Shown here one piece after another: positions 24,052-35,906 of a DNA stretch of 64,000 bases. Under the pieces are notes generated by a model that was given only the letters and a program-made list of their open reading frames with translations, made no database searches and was not told the origin of the DNA. This DNA is from Leptasterias polaris. Lineage: Eukaryota; Echinodermata; Asteroidea; Forcipulatida; Asteriidae. Both the position numbers and the translations under genes were made by a program. Each line of letters starts with the position of its first letter. Positions within the stretch are counted from its first letter, which is position 1. The stretch is taken from NCBI GenBank assembly GCA_037783415.1, contig JAZGTN010000029.1, forward strand, positions 372,001 through 436,000, written 5' to 3'.

Positions 24052-24683
24052 CTATGTTTGAGGGAATCAAATTGTATGGGGTAATGTTAAGGCTAGGGCT
24101 GGGGTTTGGCTTTAAACTATGATCAAGGTCTAGGCTGGGGCTAAAGTTAAAGTTTCATGTACATTTTTAATAGCCCAATATGTCCTTGGCCCAGTTTCAT
24201 ACAGCTGCTTAGGCAGAAAAAATGCTTAGCGATTTCTGCTTAACAAAAATGAGCAGGATACCAGTCACAAATTGAACAAAAAATATGGCAGTTTTGCTGG
24301 TAACATTATTCTGGTAAAAAGCATACTGTGCTTAGCTACTTTTTCTGCTGAAGCAGCACTTTGAGATTAGGCCCAGGATAGGGGCCATTATTTTGGGGTT
24401 TCTAGGTTCGCTTGTGTCAGCATTAGCGTTGGGTTAAACAATTTAAGAACCAAAGCTTAGGATGCAACCATAAGATAAGGTTAAGCTTTGGCTATGGCTG
24501 AGTAGGGGCTCAGGTGAAGTTAAGGTTAAAGAAAAAAAATGGTTTTTGGTCCAGTTAGGGCTATTAGAGAACGTACCCAAAAGAAATAAAGGGACACTCA
24601 TTTGATTCAATACATTGCAGCTATGCTTCACTCCACGAGGCAAATACAGTACTTCATAACTGTTTGGCAACCAATCCTCTCAC
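24052..24683. other. UGT intron with a family B fold-back
   Basis: Contains the fold-back copy 24188-24374 and low-complexity sequence in which GGTTAAG/GGCTAGG words recur. A small unrecognised exon could lie here, since the neighbouring exons do not join in phase. Confidence 0.5.
24188..24374. repeat. Fold-back family B copy, opposite orientation
   Basis: GGCCCAGTTTCATACAGCTG and the diverged inverse GCACTTTGAGATTAGGCCCA are the ends. It shares the GGATACCAGTCACAAATTG and TGTGCTTAGCTACTTTTTCT interiors with the other copies. Confidence 0.7.
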
Positions 24684-24981
24684 CTTCCGTTCTGTCGGTA
24701 ACCCAACATGGGCGAGGCTATGAAGATAACATTCGGCGTTAGAGGGCGGGCTAAATCAATCTCAAAGCCCCCGTAGTACACCCAGAGCTGCGCCTCAGCA
24801 ATCATGTCTGCCATGCTTTTCTCTGGACTGAGATCGTAAGCCCTTTGGATTGTGCGGTACCTTGACAACATGCCGCGTCGGAGGAGGTAGTGGACGCCGT
24901 ACAAGTAGAAATTCTTCAGGCGCTGTATGAACGTCATCCTGTCAGTCAGACTGGCTTGGCGCTCCGGTATAGGCTGGGTGG
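24684..24981 (-). CDS. UGT middle exon (end of the N-terminal domain)
   Basis: The peptide QPIPERQASLTDRMTFIQRL, then KNFYLYG, and the end AEAQLWVYYGGFEIDLARPL and TPNVIFI match the part of UGTs just before the linker. Two AG acceptors are possible (exon from 24981 or 24973). The strong donor GGAAG|GTGAGA leaves phase 2, which does not fit the phase-0 start of the next exon. A weaker donor inside TTGG|GTTACC would fit an alternative acceptor CCAG|AAG, giving a shorter linker. Boundaries are therefore uncertain. Confidence 0.65.
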
Positions 24982-25757
24982 CTGGGTAAACCGTACCCGT
25001 AGTCGTAAAAAATGAATTGAATGGCTTGGATAATTATCAGAAAATACGACATCGATATTGGTCAATGTGGCTTGGATGAAGTTGCTCAATACAATATTTA
25101 CCAATCGTTTTGCGAAGCATCATCAGTCTAATAAATTGTGAGTTTATTTCAAGAAATCCGACTTAAGAGTTTGATCGTTTCTCACCCATTCATGAGTCAT
25201 TGCAGAGTGCATGGAATTGAATGAAATGGGTGCAAACCAATTGGAACAAGCATAACACGGTTCGGCCTCTATTTTCTAAAGGATACATTTCAATTTCTTA
25301 CATCAATCGGTTGGGATAACCTTTGTGCTTTGCTTTGCTATGAGAAAATAGGGCACGAGACATTTTAAGATTTACTATGTTGAAAACTATGAGACATTCC
25401 ATAAGCTTCCCCCGTTCTGCTGAATTTTGGAACTCCCTTATACCTATATCTTGTTTTTTCCTCCATGATCTAGCTATCTATCCTAGTAAGAGGAAAGTGA
25501 ACAAACACCTTGCCCCCTCTGTAAACGATATTTGTCTTTCTGCAGCCTTCACCTTAAAGTTGTCCTTTGGCCTTGTTTTTGGACGACTTTCCATAAATAC
25601 AAAAAACACCACTTCAGCCAAAGTTTGGGATGAGTTGGTAAGAAGGAATCATTAGATGTCTACCTACCACATTCCTATGGCAGGAACAATACCAGATCCG
25701 CTAACGAGTGAAAATTTGATGCCTATAGTCGATTAGCAAGTAGAGGTTGACAACTGC
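24982..25757. other. Gap in the UGT where coding sequence is expected
   Basis: Between the stop after GEDL and the middle exon. Intact UGTs encode a P-C-G/A block and the run-up to the (Y)-P-A-T region here, but I see neither on the minus strand. The plus-strand frame 25377-25655 shows no recognisable domain. Either the segment was deleted or replaced, or the exons were missed. Confidence 0.45.
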
Positions 25758-26272
25758 TTATAGATCCTCCCCGATCAGCATATCAAATTTCTCATCTTTT
25801 AAACTGTTTACGGTACCGTTATCTCCTAGCAAACTTTCACACTCATTCAAAAAAAAGTTGTAAAGAACACCTTTCGGAGAAGTAAGTCTGTTCCGCCAGT
25901 AGTATAAAAAAGAGCGCCAGACACTGCTAGTATCCCCACGTAGACTAGAGCGAGAAATCTTTCGCAAGTTTTCACTTCGGTCTTCTTCCGTAAACTTGGA
26001 CTGGTGCACGGTGAAGTTAAACAGGGCGGCGTCGCTGGCGTTCAGCCATTTTGTGCAGCTGTTGCTGAGGAGAAAGGTGACGTCATGACCTCGTCGAACA
26101 AGCGCAGCCGCAATCTTGGTGTTGGTTAGGTGTGGCTGCCTTCGTCTGACGCGGTGTAGTATAAAAACTTAAGCTTCTTTTGAGGTCGTACCGATGCCAC
26201 GGAGTTTACGTAAACGACGATGAGGGCGAGGACGAGAGTAAACTGAATGTGTTTCCCGCTGGACTTAGTCAT
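25758..26272 (-). pseudogene. UGT 5' exon: signal peptide and N-terminal domain, frameshifted and stopped
   Basis: The start at 26272 gives MTKSSGKHIQFTLVLALIVV, an ER signal, followed by KKLKFLYYTASDEGSH, where H is the expected catalytic histidine. The frame then hits TAA near 26126. The homologous continuation LTNTKIAAALVRRGHDVTFL is in another frame, so a one-base loss (or two-base gain) lies at about 26128-26133. The second frame stays open through VHQSKFTEEDR to FDMLIGEDL and then stops at 25758 with no donor site in front of it. In intact UGTs the peptide continues here with a (D)P..PCG segment, which I cannot find downstream. Confidence 0.75.
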
Positions 26273-27276
26273 GGTAAAGAAAATGTGGTTGTCGGTATCT
26301 GGGCGCCGATGAAGTGCTGCTGAAAACAAAGACAAGGATAATATGTTTTGAAGGATCGATGGGAATTTGCAAACCGTAGTAGATCACTTCAGGTATTGTT
26401 TTTTGTTCCATAGGTTTGTTGTGAAATTCGTCACCGACGCCACGAACTCACACACACCTAGTAGGTTATAAATACCATAAAACAATCAAAGAAAACTGCG
26501 TTTAAAGCTGAACGCTTTTTAAAACACCACTATCCTTCAAAATGTCAAGAGTGTTTTTAACTTGTTTTCTTATAGTGAACACCTCCTGATGCGCTGAACT
26601 TGTTAAGTATACTGTTTTTGATTGTTATACGTCCTTAATTAGTGAGCAATGAAGTGAGAAAGGATCGTGTTAGTTCGTCAAACCAAAATAATATCAAAAT
26701 TAACAGTCAATTTCCTTTTTCACGAAGTGACACAATCCAATGTATTGCAATCGTACGCGTGTGTCACTTCGTGAAAACGGAGGTTCCTGCATGCGCCACA
26801 CACAAGGTTCGAGTCAGTTTGTAAAAACGAAAAATTTCACTTTCGTTCAAAGGTTGCAAATGCATAATTATCGTAATTAAAAATTAAAAGCGCCTGAAGC
26901 TTTGAAACTTCACGAAATTGTAGGCCTCGACGAGTATTGTTTAAACACTGAAAAACTGAAAAATAAAAAAATGACGAATTATAACTGTGATTGAATGGTC
27001 TGATGCCATGGCAGAAGAACTCAAGGCTGTACAACCGCATGCTTGATAGGCTACACCATTTTGTCTTAGTATAATTAAATAGCCGAATTAGACAAAAAGT
27101 TACATGCTTCTTGCTATGAAATACTCCAAAGACACATGTTTCCGTTCCTATGCGGAACGTAAATCACGCAGTTTTCTTGATATGATTATTAGGCTACAGT
27201 TTTGAGCATTAACAAAAATTCATTTAGAATTTTAATCAAAGATCAGCGCAGTCTGTCCCACCATCAGCTAAAAAAT

Positions 27277-27872
27277 TGCCCAGTTTCATAGAGCTGCTTA
27301 AGAATAATTAGATAGACACAACAAAATCATGCTCAACAGAATAAACATACCAGCCAAGATACCAAGTCGTACTGTAATAGTTCGTAACTACTTCCGTAGC
27401 TCTGGTCACCGAGGTTTAACCAGCTGATATTTGGGGAGGTGTGAGATCCCAGTTCGATCACGACCAGTGGACTGATTTGGTTGGAGCATGGAGGATTTCC
27501 TTCCTCCATGGTTGGAAGCAGGACTTGAAGATAAGCAATCTGTAAAGCCAAATGCTTTAGTAGCTCAGAAGGAGTAAGAATCACCCCAATCCTGGATGAT
27601 CGGGTAGAACATCAATTAGTGGCAATAACGCAACTGCTCATCACTTTTCGAGATTAATTTATCATTCAGATAACCGTTGAGAAGGCTTCACGGAATGTTG
27701 CGTACATGAAGTTCCCCCAAAGCGCGGGAAAACGTACCCGTCAAGTGAGGGCGCACTTGCGTTTACCACAGTACTTATGCCCCCACCCTTGATATCTAGC
27801 TAATTTGTGCTCAATAGAAACTTGTCAAGCAAATCTTCTTTTGCGTAAGCAGCTCTTTCAGATATCCAGTCC
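27277..27872. repeat. Fold-back family B copy split by a SINE-like insertion
   Basis: The left end GCCCAGTTTCATAGAGCTGC is at 27279. A matching right end, TTTTGCGTAAGCAGCTCTTT, is at about 27838-27858. The stretch between, about 27385-27810, carries a B-box-like CCAGTTCGATCAC and a CATGGAGGA/TCCTCCATG hairpin (27487-27510), both typical of SINE bodies. The nested reading is inference. Confidence 0.5.
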
Positions 27873-28301
27873 ACCAGGGTGATACTTATACGGATGCTTC
27901 GCGTGCTTTGAGTGGTAAAAACGTGGTTCGAGTGGTTTGAAAAGCAGACCCAAAGCAAACGCCATCCCCGAAATATTTATCGAGTTAATTGAGTTTTGGA
28001 AAACCGGCAAGATTATGTGCAATCAAAATAATCATCACCTGGTTTAATTGAACGTGTGAAAGTGTTTTCGTCAACAGAGGTGTCATAGACCTCCGGTGGC
28101 ACTTGTTGCTCGACTAAGAAGTTCGGTGTGGGTGTGTGTACGTTTTTATCAGACAAGAAAGTCCTACAATGAGCTGGCTGTATCGAACTTTTACCAGTAC
28201 ATTATGGTTATTCCCACCACTAATTTTACGTGGATCACCACAACCAATAAAGATCAATGAAGTAAATCATGGAAACATAGAAAATATTTAATTTAAATTT
28301 T

Positions 28302-28540
28302 AGAAAGCATTGCTGTCAAACTATTGTGTTTGAGGTTTGTTTAACCTAGCTAGTATACGTGATAACACAGTATCAAGTTTATTTTAGAAAGCATTGTAGT
28401 CTAACTAACCGAGGTTAGTTTAACCTAGCTAGTAGGCCTATACGTAATAACAGGTTTATTTTAGAAAGCAGTGTTGTAGTCTACAACTATATATAATCCA
28501 GGTTAGTTTAACTTAGCTAGTATTACGTAATCAAATTGAC
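28302..28540. repeat. Tandem repeat of about 80 bp, three diverged copies
   Basis: TTTAGAAAGCATTG ... GTTTAACCTAGCTAGTA ... TACGTAATAACA recurs with starts at 28302, 28386 and 28463 (84- and 77-base steps). Confidence 0.75.
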
Positions 28541-30129
28541 AAACAACCCGCACAATAGGCCTAAACAAAATTCTTGTTACCATGATAAACGAGTGCGGAC
28601 ATAACAAAATTACAGAAACACGGAGTCTCTCAGTTAAGTGAGTACAAAAACAAAATTAAATACATATTCATGAGCCATATTTTGTCACAGGAAACTGCAA
28701 ACTTCACGACTTGTTTTTGTATCGAGCTCGTAAATTGTTGGGAGCTGGTTTTCGGGAAGAGAAAAGTTAAGTTATGTTACTAAAAATTAAATCTGACTGA
28801 CTAGTCATATTTGGTTAAGAACATCCCATAATAATCGGACGCATTACAGTAATGAATTGGGCGACGAAGCCGGGAAGATAATGAAGTGCATTTCGTAAAG
28901 ACGTTTTGTAACTTGTTATTAATGTAGGCAATAAAACATCCTTAATTTGGGGGGAGATTGCACAGACCCGGTTCTTTTTCCCCCATTCCAGGAGGACAAG
29001 AAGTGCTCTAAAAGCATCCCAACATTAATGATAGCTGTCACTGCGTCTTGGCCGGGAAATGACTTGAAGATTTGCAGACGGTTGATTCCCCCCACCCCCC
29101 GCCCCCTTTGGTCTGTCTGATAAATATACCATCCTGTTTTAAAACTTTCCAATAAAGATTTTAGAATACAAATACATCGTGGTCTACAGAAGCAATCGGC
29201 AAAATAATTTTTGTAAAGAAATTAACGTTGCATGTTTCTTATTATTCAGCATCACTGTAAACTACACTGTAGTTTGTGGTACAAACAGCAATCATTTATA
29301 TGAGTGTATAGATATCATTTTCTAGAAAGGATTGCATTTGTTGAAAAGAGGGAGAATGCTTGTATTTGCAAAAACTAAACAGTACTATACCACTCTAAGA
29401 GCCTTGTGATGGATACTCAATACCAAATGGTCAATTCCCAACCGTTATAATGTGAACATGAGAACGCTTAAGTAGCCTGTGTGTGTCAACAGTTTTCGGT
29501 CAACAAACTCCCCACACAACTCGACAAATCTATACCCCTTCTCCAAACGACATTATGATTGATCAGGGTACATATCAATGTAACTTTCTAAAAGCCTCCC
29601 CTTCTTGAACACCCTTTTTGTAAATCGCAGAGTTCCTCCGTCGTTTAAGGTGGCGCGCGTGTCGACCCGCTAGGGTGAGTCAGCTTGTCGATGCAAATTT
29701 GATACATTTTCGTGAAGATGTGCCGAAGATTTCTGTCTGTGAGTTTATTGTAGAACGTGTTGAGCTCGGTGCACATACGAGATCGTCTCAACAGCTGATA
29801 CGTTCAATGAGTCTCAGTTGTATATAATTTGTAAACTCAGTGAAGATTCGAACATTGGGGTCACTGGCACTTAAGTCTCTTCTCGAAATTCCTCATTGCT
29901 CATGCATTTGAGCCTACTTTTATTATACATGATTGGTAAGGATAAAAAACATTTGTTAATTTTTACATCAACATCATCGTTTAAGTTTAGTTGAAGATCA
30001 TACTATAAATATTTTTTCTGTGAAATATGTTTTCCTGAAATGAAGTCATATTTAAATAAAAAAAACTATATCTGATGACACCCCCCCCCCCGTCCCAAAC
30101 CAGCAACAACTGATTTCGGTTGTAAAACC

Positions 30130-30225
30130 AAAACTACATGCTGAAAATTGGGTATGGTTTTCACTATTTTCTCCTGACTCACACAACGGATTAAGCCCAG
30201 ACTTTCACAGGTTTGTTATTTCATG
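30130..30225 (+). repeat. Interspersed repeat family D, partial copy
   Basis: GGTTTTCACTATTTTCTCCT, then GGATTAAGCCCAGACTTTCA and CAGGTTTGTTATTTCA. These match 38580-38680 on the same strand and the inserts in the tRNA array on the opposite strand. Confidence 0.6.
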
Positions 30226-31159
30226 TATATGACTGATCACACAAAACATGAACACTGTCTGCGACTATTTCGTCAGTTCTTCCAATCCTGGAGCCGTACA
30301 ATTGAGAAAAGAAGGAGCAAAAAAATAAAAAAATAAAATGTTTATTCTTTGAAAAATGAGTACAGAATTTAAACTTCCCTTCATCAAAACAACCTTTAGA
30401 GCAAGTTATTTTTTCCACTGACATAATAACAAGTACCCTAGCACTAGTGCATCAGTTACTTTGTATTGAGTGATACGGATGTCAGCGCATGCAGTCGCCC
30501 AACAAGTACCGAGCAAAACCAGCAGACTTAATTATAGTATCTTTGTCACACTGAACCAGTTCAACAGACAGACATCTTAAGTTGAGCGTCATTGTGGGCT
30601 TTCCCCTTCATGTTAAAAACATTGTGACATTGTGGGGTTCATCCCACAATGTTAAAAAATAACCAACATCATGTACAGTTCCTACTTTAAAAAATCATCC
30701 CACGATGTCAAAGGCTGACGGACAGACGGAAAGACGGACATCCATTATGTGTAATTCAATACTTGTATATAGGCTACCGTACATTACATATCGAGTCTTT
30801 ATTACATTATGTGTCAGAGGATGTTTTGTACATAAATTAGTGAACAGATTCATCCAAAACCGAATGGTGTAAATTGATGTAATATTTATATCCACCCTGA
30901 AACATTAAAGATATGATAATGAAGTTTGGACCAATCTCAGAAGCACCCACATAGAACAGAATACAAGAAGCCGGTCAAAGTATTGTTGAAAAGATCAATG
31001 AAATCAAATAAAGATGGACAGGACACTCAGCAAGAAGGCAGAAGACACAGATGGACCAAGAGACTTCACAGACTGACAACGTTTTCGCGTATCGCGTGTG
31101 CAAAATGCATAGCAACTCCGTTCGACTTTTGTGTTAACTGTGTGAACTGCAGTATAATT

Positions 31160-31280
31160 AGTCTTAGTGCAAGACCTTCTCGTTTTGATCCCCCCGATCA
31201 TCCGAGCTGTTCGTGGCTGATAGCGCCCTCAGGCGGGAAAATTATTTCAAATCAAAACGAGAAGGTCTTGCATCAAGACT
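31160..31280. mobile_element. Fold-back element with about 28-bp inverted arms
   Basis: TGCAAGACCTTCTCGTTTTG at the left and CAAAACGAGAAGGTCTTGCA at the right are exact inverses. The outer bases AGTCTTAG / CATCAAGACT extend them imperfectly. The loop is about 60 bp and non-coding. Confidence 0.8.
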
Positions 31281-32344
31281 AGAATGAGTGTGACGAACTT
31301 GCTATGTATTGTGGGCGCGCCTGCGAGCAAGTTTTCACATACTATACAGAAAGTTACAACAGAGACGTCAAGGTCCATTTTATTTTTTAAAACAATGCGA
31401 GGCTAAAATGCGAGGCTAAAATTAACAATTCTGAGTCCAGCATGCATAGAATTCCGGACACAAGGAATAATTATGCGAACGAAGCTTCAGCTTCCTCCAT
31501 CAGGAATAATATGAACATATATTTTTGTTACAACATTTTTCGCAAAGGTACGGGACCTAACCCTGGACTCCGACTCGTTGTATGCAAGGGAGGAGTCCAA
31601 CCTGATGGGCTAGGTGGGCCGAGCGATAATTACTACGACACGTCTTTAATAACACTCCGCGATATGCTTGACAGTAAATAGTTCCAAAGAAAATGGCGAC
31701 TGCGTAGACATGTCAACATAAATTCGGACACTAAGTTAACGACGAAGGTACTCATAAGTTGCTATACGTTTATTGTGGCGCGTCGTGACGAACGTATAGC
31801 GCAGGCATAAGCCCGTTCAAACAGTCCTAATGTAAGGATTAAACAATACACTGAAATAGTACACTTGCTGTATCTACACTTCAGCCTAGCTGCTCAAACA
31901 CGCTCCAAAACACAGTCAATAATTTGGAGTGGGTTTGAACAAAAGCTTGAAATAGCTTCTCTTGTTTCGGCCGTTATTACTGAAGGTGTTAAACACATGT
32001 CCAGTCCTGACTAATGTAGCCGGCGACAGACTATTTGGGTCACCGGAGTAGTTCATCAAGGGCACGTGGCGTCGGAGGCAAGACCTTTACACGCTAGGAA
32101 TATCATCGATTAAGAAGCATTTAATGAGTTTTTAAAGATCAATCGAAAACCATTTTTTAGAAACCAACCACACTTAAAAGTGTTTGATTGATCCTTTCGT
32201 TGCAAAGCGTCAGTTAACGTTATGTTTTATTCATATTGGTTTAATCCAAAGTGGAAAGGTAGTTAGGCCTATTTAAAATGTATTCTGTTACAGACGGTTC
32301 AAGTCAGGCGCTTAGGCCTAATGTACGGCGCCCCTAAAGGGACA

Positions 32345-32960
32345 AATTAACGAAATAATTTTGAAATCATCTTTATTCATGCGCTCGAAACTATTTTGTG
32401 TAATGGAAAATATTTCGGATGCTCAACAAATTTATTTTGTGTACTTGAAATAATTGTGTGCACTCGAATTTGTGTGTGTGTCATGTACTGGGATTCAGTT
32501 GGTGCGCACGAAATAATTTTGCGTAAACGAAATCATTTTGCGTAAACGAAATCATTTTGCGTGAAATAAATCATTTATTTCAAACACAATAAATTATTTC
32601 GAGCGGAGAAAATTATTTCGAGTGGTGGAAATGACTTCCGGGGAACGGAATCTTCTATTTTTAAGCACATGAAATTCTGAGTGAACGAAATGTTGTGCAC
32701 GCACACGAAATGAACCAAAGCGCGAACTGAATTTGCAACCTCGAAAAGTATTAAGTTGTTTACCTACAGCTATAAATTGTTTATGAAATAGTGTGTCTAG
32801 AGTAGATCACGGTAAATATTTACAGTTACTATTACTGTTTGATAATTGATTTTGTTGATTATAATAATAAATGAAAGAGAAAATTAAGAATCTCTTTGAG
32901 CAATCGAAATCTTTTCTTGCACCCGAAATTACTCATTTCGTGCAATCGAAATAAAATAGT
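32345..32960. repeat. Degenerate CGAAAT / ATTTTG repeat field
   Basis: Many imperfect copies of a word of about 19 bases, clearest as two exact units GCGTAAACGAAATCATTTT at about 32523-32560. TTATTTCGAG, GCACGAAATAATTTTG and similar words occur on both strands up to 32715, with a second cluster at 32895-32960. Confidence 0.55.
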
Positions 32961-33826
32961 CTGTGCGATCAACAAATGTACTAAAATTAGTGGATCGGGA
33001 TCATTTGCAGTCCCACTCTCTACCATAATGTACTTTAAATACACTACAGCACCTCACCAAAGAATACTCTTAGCCTGTTCGTCTTTTAATAACCACATTC
33101 CAGAGAACATTATCCCAAGCTGGGTAAAACGAAGCAATCAATCTTCACTGCACTTTAGTTTGCAGGAAATGGGTTCTTATAAGAGGCAAAACGTTTTCCC
33201 CTATTGTTAAGTACATGTACAGCAGAACTGGATTGTGTAATTAAGATATAATGACATTTTGAAAACAGATCAGCATCTAGATTGATTATGATCCCACAAA
33301 TACAGTTCCAATAACTTTGATGGTCAGCATAAAGATAAAGTATTAAGTTTGCCTAATAAAGAAGTGCATCGAAAGGGTAACGGCTGATTGTTAAGAGGTT
33401 TGAACTTAACATGAAAACAACATTTTGTAGGCTGCGGGGAGAACGGCCCAATCGATCCCAAAGACTTCAAGAGATGAACACAAAAAGGTGGGTAAGAACG
33501 CGCGGGAAGAAAAGACAAAGTCTGCTGCCTCTATCTCTTTACGAGGAATAAAGGACGTGTTCGATGGGCTGTCGGAACTGAAAGGCAGCGTGGTAACGGG
33601 TTTGAACGAGAGTCCTCAATTGCTAACTTCTTCACTGGAATGGACAGAGTCTATTAAACTCTTGAGATTGGATTCACTGATGACGTCGGAACTCTCTGTG
33701 GTTCGCTCCCGCTCAATCTTCGATTTCAGGCCCACCGACCATCGGCCTTTTTTGTTTTACTCCCTAAAAGTCTTTGGCGACTTTATCTGCACCCAATGCA
33801 ACTGAGCATAAGTGAACTCGGCAACA

Positions 33827-33865
33827 AGCGTGTCCTGTCAGTTGAATGCTTTTGCAGGACACGCT
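33827..33865. repeat. Perfect hairpin with 11-bp stem
   Basis: AGCGTGTCCTG and CAGGACACGCT flank a 17-base loop. No U-run or gene context gives it a role. Confidence 0.7.
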
Positions 33866-35738
33866 AGACAGCCCGCAAAAAGCCAATTAATTACAGCGCC
33901 CCGCGAGCTGTTGTGTTGTGAACGTGATAGCGGCGATGAAAAACGAAGTGTAGCAAGAGAGTAAAGTAATACACTAACCTATCTGTCTACAAAGTTAAGC
34001 CAGAGTTTTGAAGTTTGCTTGGTATCTCTTTACGGGCACACACTACGAAGTTGATTGAGGAATGTATGGCAATTTGTCAAGTGACGAGATTTTGCTTCTG
34101 CATGGCTCACAGTGTGTTAAAGCATCAGTGAATATTTAAATGTTGCAAGTCAACCATAATCACAGTCAAGCTGAATGTAGGTACGTACGGAAACAGATTC
34201 TTAATCGTATGAAGGAGTGTGGGCTTATATACGATTATGTAGTATATACATGTACGATGGACGGAAGTGGGAAGATGGAACGCTTAATCGTATTGATAAC
34301 TGCTTTAATTATTAACTTTTTAAACTTTTGTTATGGATAGTCCTACCATTTATTTAAACCAACATTTTACCATGTCTTCATGTTCAACCTAAATAGCATT
34401 ATTGGAACTGTCTAATGTGATACTTTGATTAGACTCCTATATGCTAATGCTGAACGAATCTACCATTAGAAATTCCAAACATGAATTTTTAAAAAGCACT
34501 TTGTGCATACCCCGTCCAGTGCCTGACTATTTTAAACGAAGTATAGGGGGGCCTACTTCCGGGCAATTTCAATTAAAGCTCATTGAACAAGTGTTCTCCA
34601 TGTTGTAGAAAGCATGCTTTTTCCACGAAGCCTCATCATGAGAAGTTCTCACAAGTCAATTCCAAAAAACTTGTGTTTCTCTGTGTTTACTGTAAAGGTA
34701 ATGGCTCCAGCGTGAAGGAGGTCTAGATCAAAGAAGATGAGTGACCCCACCGGACCAGTGTCAATACTTCCTAGAAACTCTCACTGAATCCGTGGGGGAA
34801 ATAGCAAGATTCTCCCGCTAAAAGCTATTCAAATAACTGCCTCCCAGTGGTCTCATTATTTCGTGGGTGCTGGAGGCATACAAGGACTCTGATTTATCAT
34901 GTTCAGACGGTGTTCATAAAAACCATGGTGGAAGGGCATCCATGATGAAACCGAACCACTCAAAGGCTACACGGCCCAACAAGCCAACAATCAATAGAGA
35001 TGCCCGAACCACCCTTCGGTTCACACTAGATTCGCCGACATTTGTTTTATTTCAAACTCAGCGCTATAGGGATGACTTAACTTCACCTTTGGTTTTAAGC
35101 GCGGCTGATTGGCTGATCAAAACGACTGTCCCTTTCTCTACATGGAAGAATAGAGCTCTCAGTTGCTCTCCGTGGCGTTAGATCTCACTCCACGCGACCT
35201 AATACACCGGATGTCCATTGAATCACCTTACGATAATACCAAACAATCTCATCGGCGTGAGTACTATTACCGTTCCAGCCCAGCTGCACCAATCAATTAG
35301 GTCAAATGCATATTCAGAATTCAAAAACATTCAATCACAAGGTTATATATATCCAGCCTCTAAACATCGCTAATCTCCAATCAGCCAAACTGGCTTGATT
35401 TGTTGACAAATTACATCCAAATTGTAAAGAGCAGGGAAGAAGGGGGAAAGACGCAGAGCTTACAAATCTTCACCGTAATTGAATTAGACTAATTCTATGA
35501 TTATACAGCAAACATTTACTCTGTGATTCACTAATATACACTTTTTAGTTTGAACAGATGGCTCATACCAAATCGTCGTCAGATGGCAGCTTTGTTAATG
35601 TACATCAGCTTCATACCAGAAATACAATTATTTGAATAAGAGAATCTTAATTTCGACGGCCGTTTGAGGTTCCGTATCTCTGAGGCTGTGTATTACGCTA
35701 TGTCACACATTGTGCAGAAGAGAGACACCATAGCAGGA

Positions 35739-35906
35739 TCCAATTTCATACAGCTGCTTAAGCACAGAAAGTAGCTAAGCACAACTAAATTATGCTAACC
35801 AGAATAAGGTTACCAGCAAAACTACCATGTCATGATGTCACAAGTACAATTTGTGACTGGTATCCTGCAGAAACTTTGTTAAGCAATATTTCCTGCTTAA
35901 TCGGTC
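35739..35906. repeat. Fold-back family B copy
   Basis: ATCCAATTTCATACAGCTGC and TTAAGCACAGAAAGTAGCTA at the left, GACTGGTATCCTGCAGAAAC and TTTCCTGCTTAATCGGT at the right. The right terminus is worn. Confidence 0.7.

Larger units (their letters stand above)
20569..26272 (-). pseudogene. UDP-glycosyltransferase (GT1 family, UGT8-like donor site), probably broken in its 5' half
   Basis: UGTs transfer a sugar from a UDP-sugar to lipophilic acceptors in the ER lumen. The order here is signal peptide, N-terminal acceptor domain, donor-binding signature (HGGLNGLHEA ... PLFSDHFDN), C-terminal membrane anchor and short tail. The last three exons (24051-23820, 23250-23031, 20866-20569) are open and join in phase; their 220- and 298-bp lengths resemble vertebrate UGT 3' exons. 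The 5' part is damaged: a frameshift near 26130 after GSH, a stop at about 25758, no coding sequence for the expected segment between 25757 and about 24981, and a phase mismatch between exons at 24684 and 24051. Missed small exons or assembly errors are the alternatives. Vertebrate UGTs usually have D-Q where this has D-H; ceramide galactosyltransferase UGT8, from memory, has D-H. Confidence 0.8.
26273..34866. other. Intergenic region, first part
   Basis: No gene recognised. It contains a SINE-like insertion in a fold-back element (27277-27872), an 80-bp tandem repeat (28302-28540), a poly-C run near 30080, a repeat family D fragment (30130-30225), a hairpin element (31160-31280), TTTCG-rich degenerate repeats (32345-32960) and a short perfect hairpin (33827-33865). 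The frame 33488-33805 is open but unassigned. Confidence 0.5.

Noticed and set aside
25377..25655. 92-codon plus-strand frame in the UGT gap, with an FWNSL string recalling ends of LINE reverse transcriptases
   Set aside because: Only a few residues agree and no flanking retrotransposon sequence is seen. Noted but not called.
33488..33805. 105-codon plus-strand frame
   Set aside because: Open and not in an obvious repeat, but with no domain, no clear splice context and no recognisable similarity.
34867..35181. 104-codon plus-strand frame
   Set aside because: No recognisable domain; composition like the surrounding non-coding DNA.
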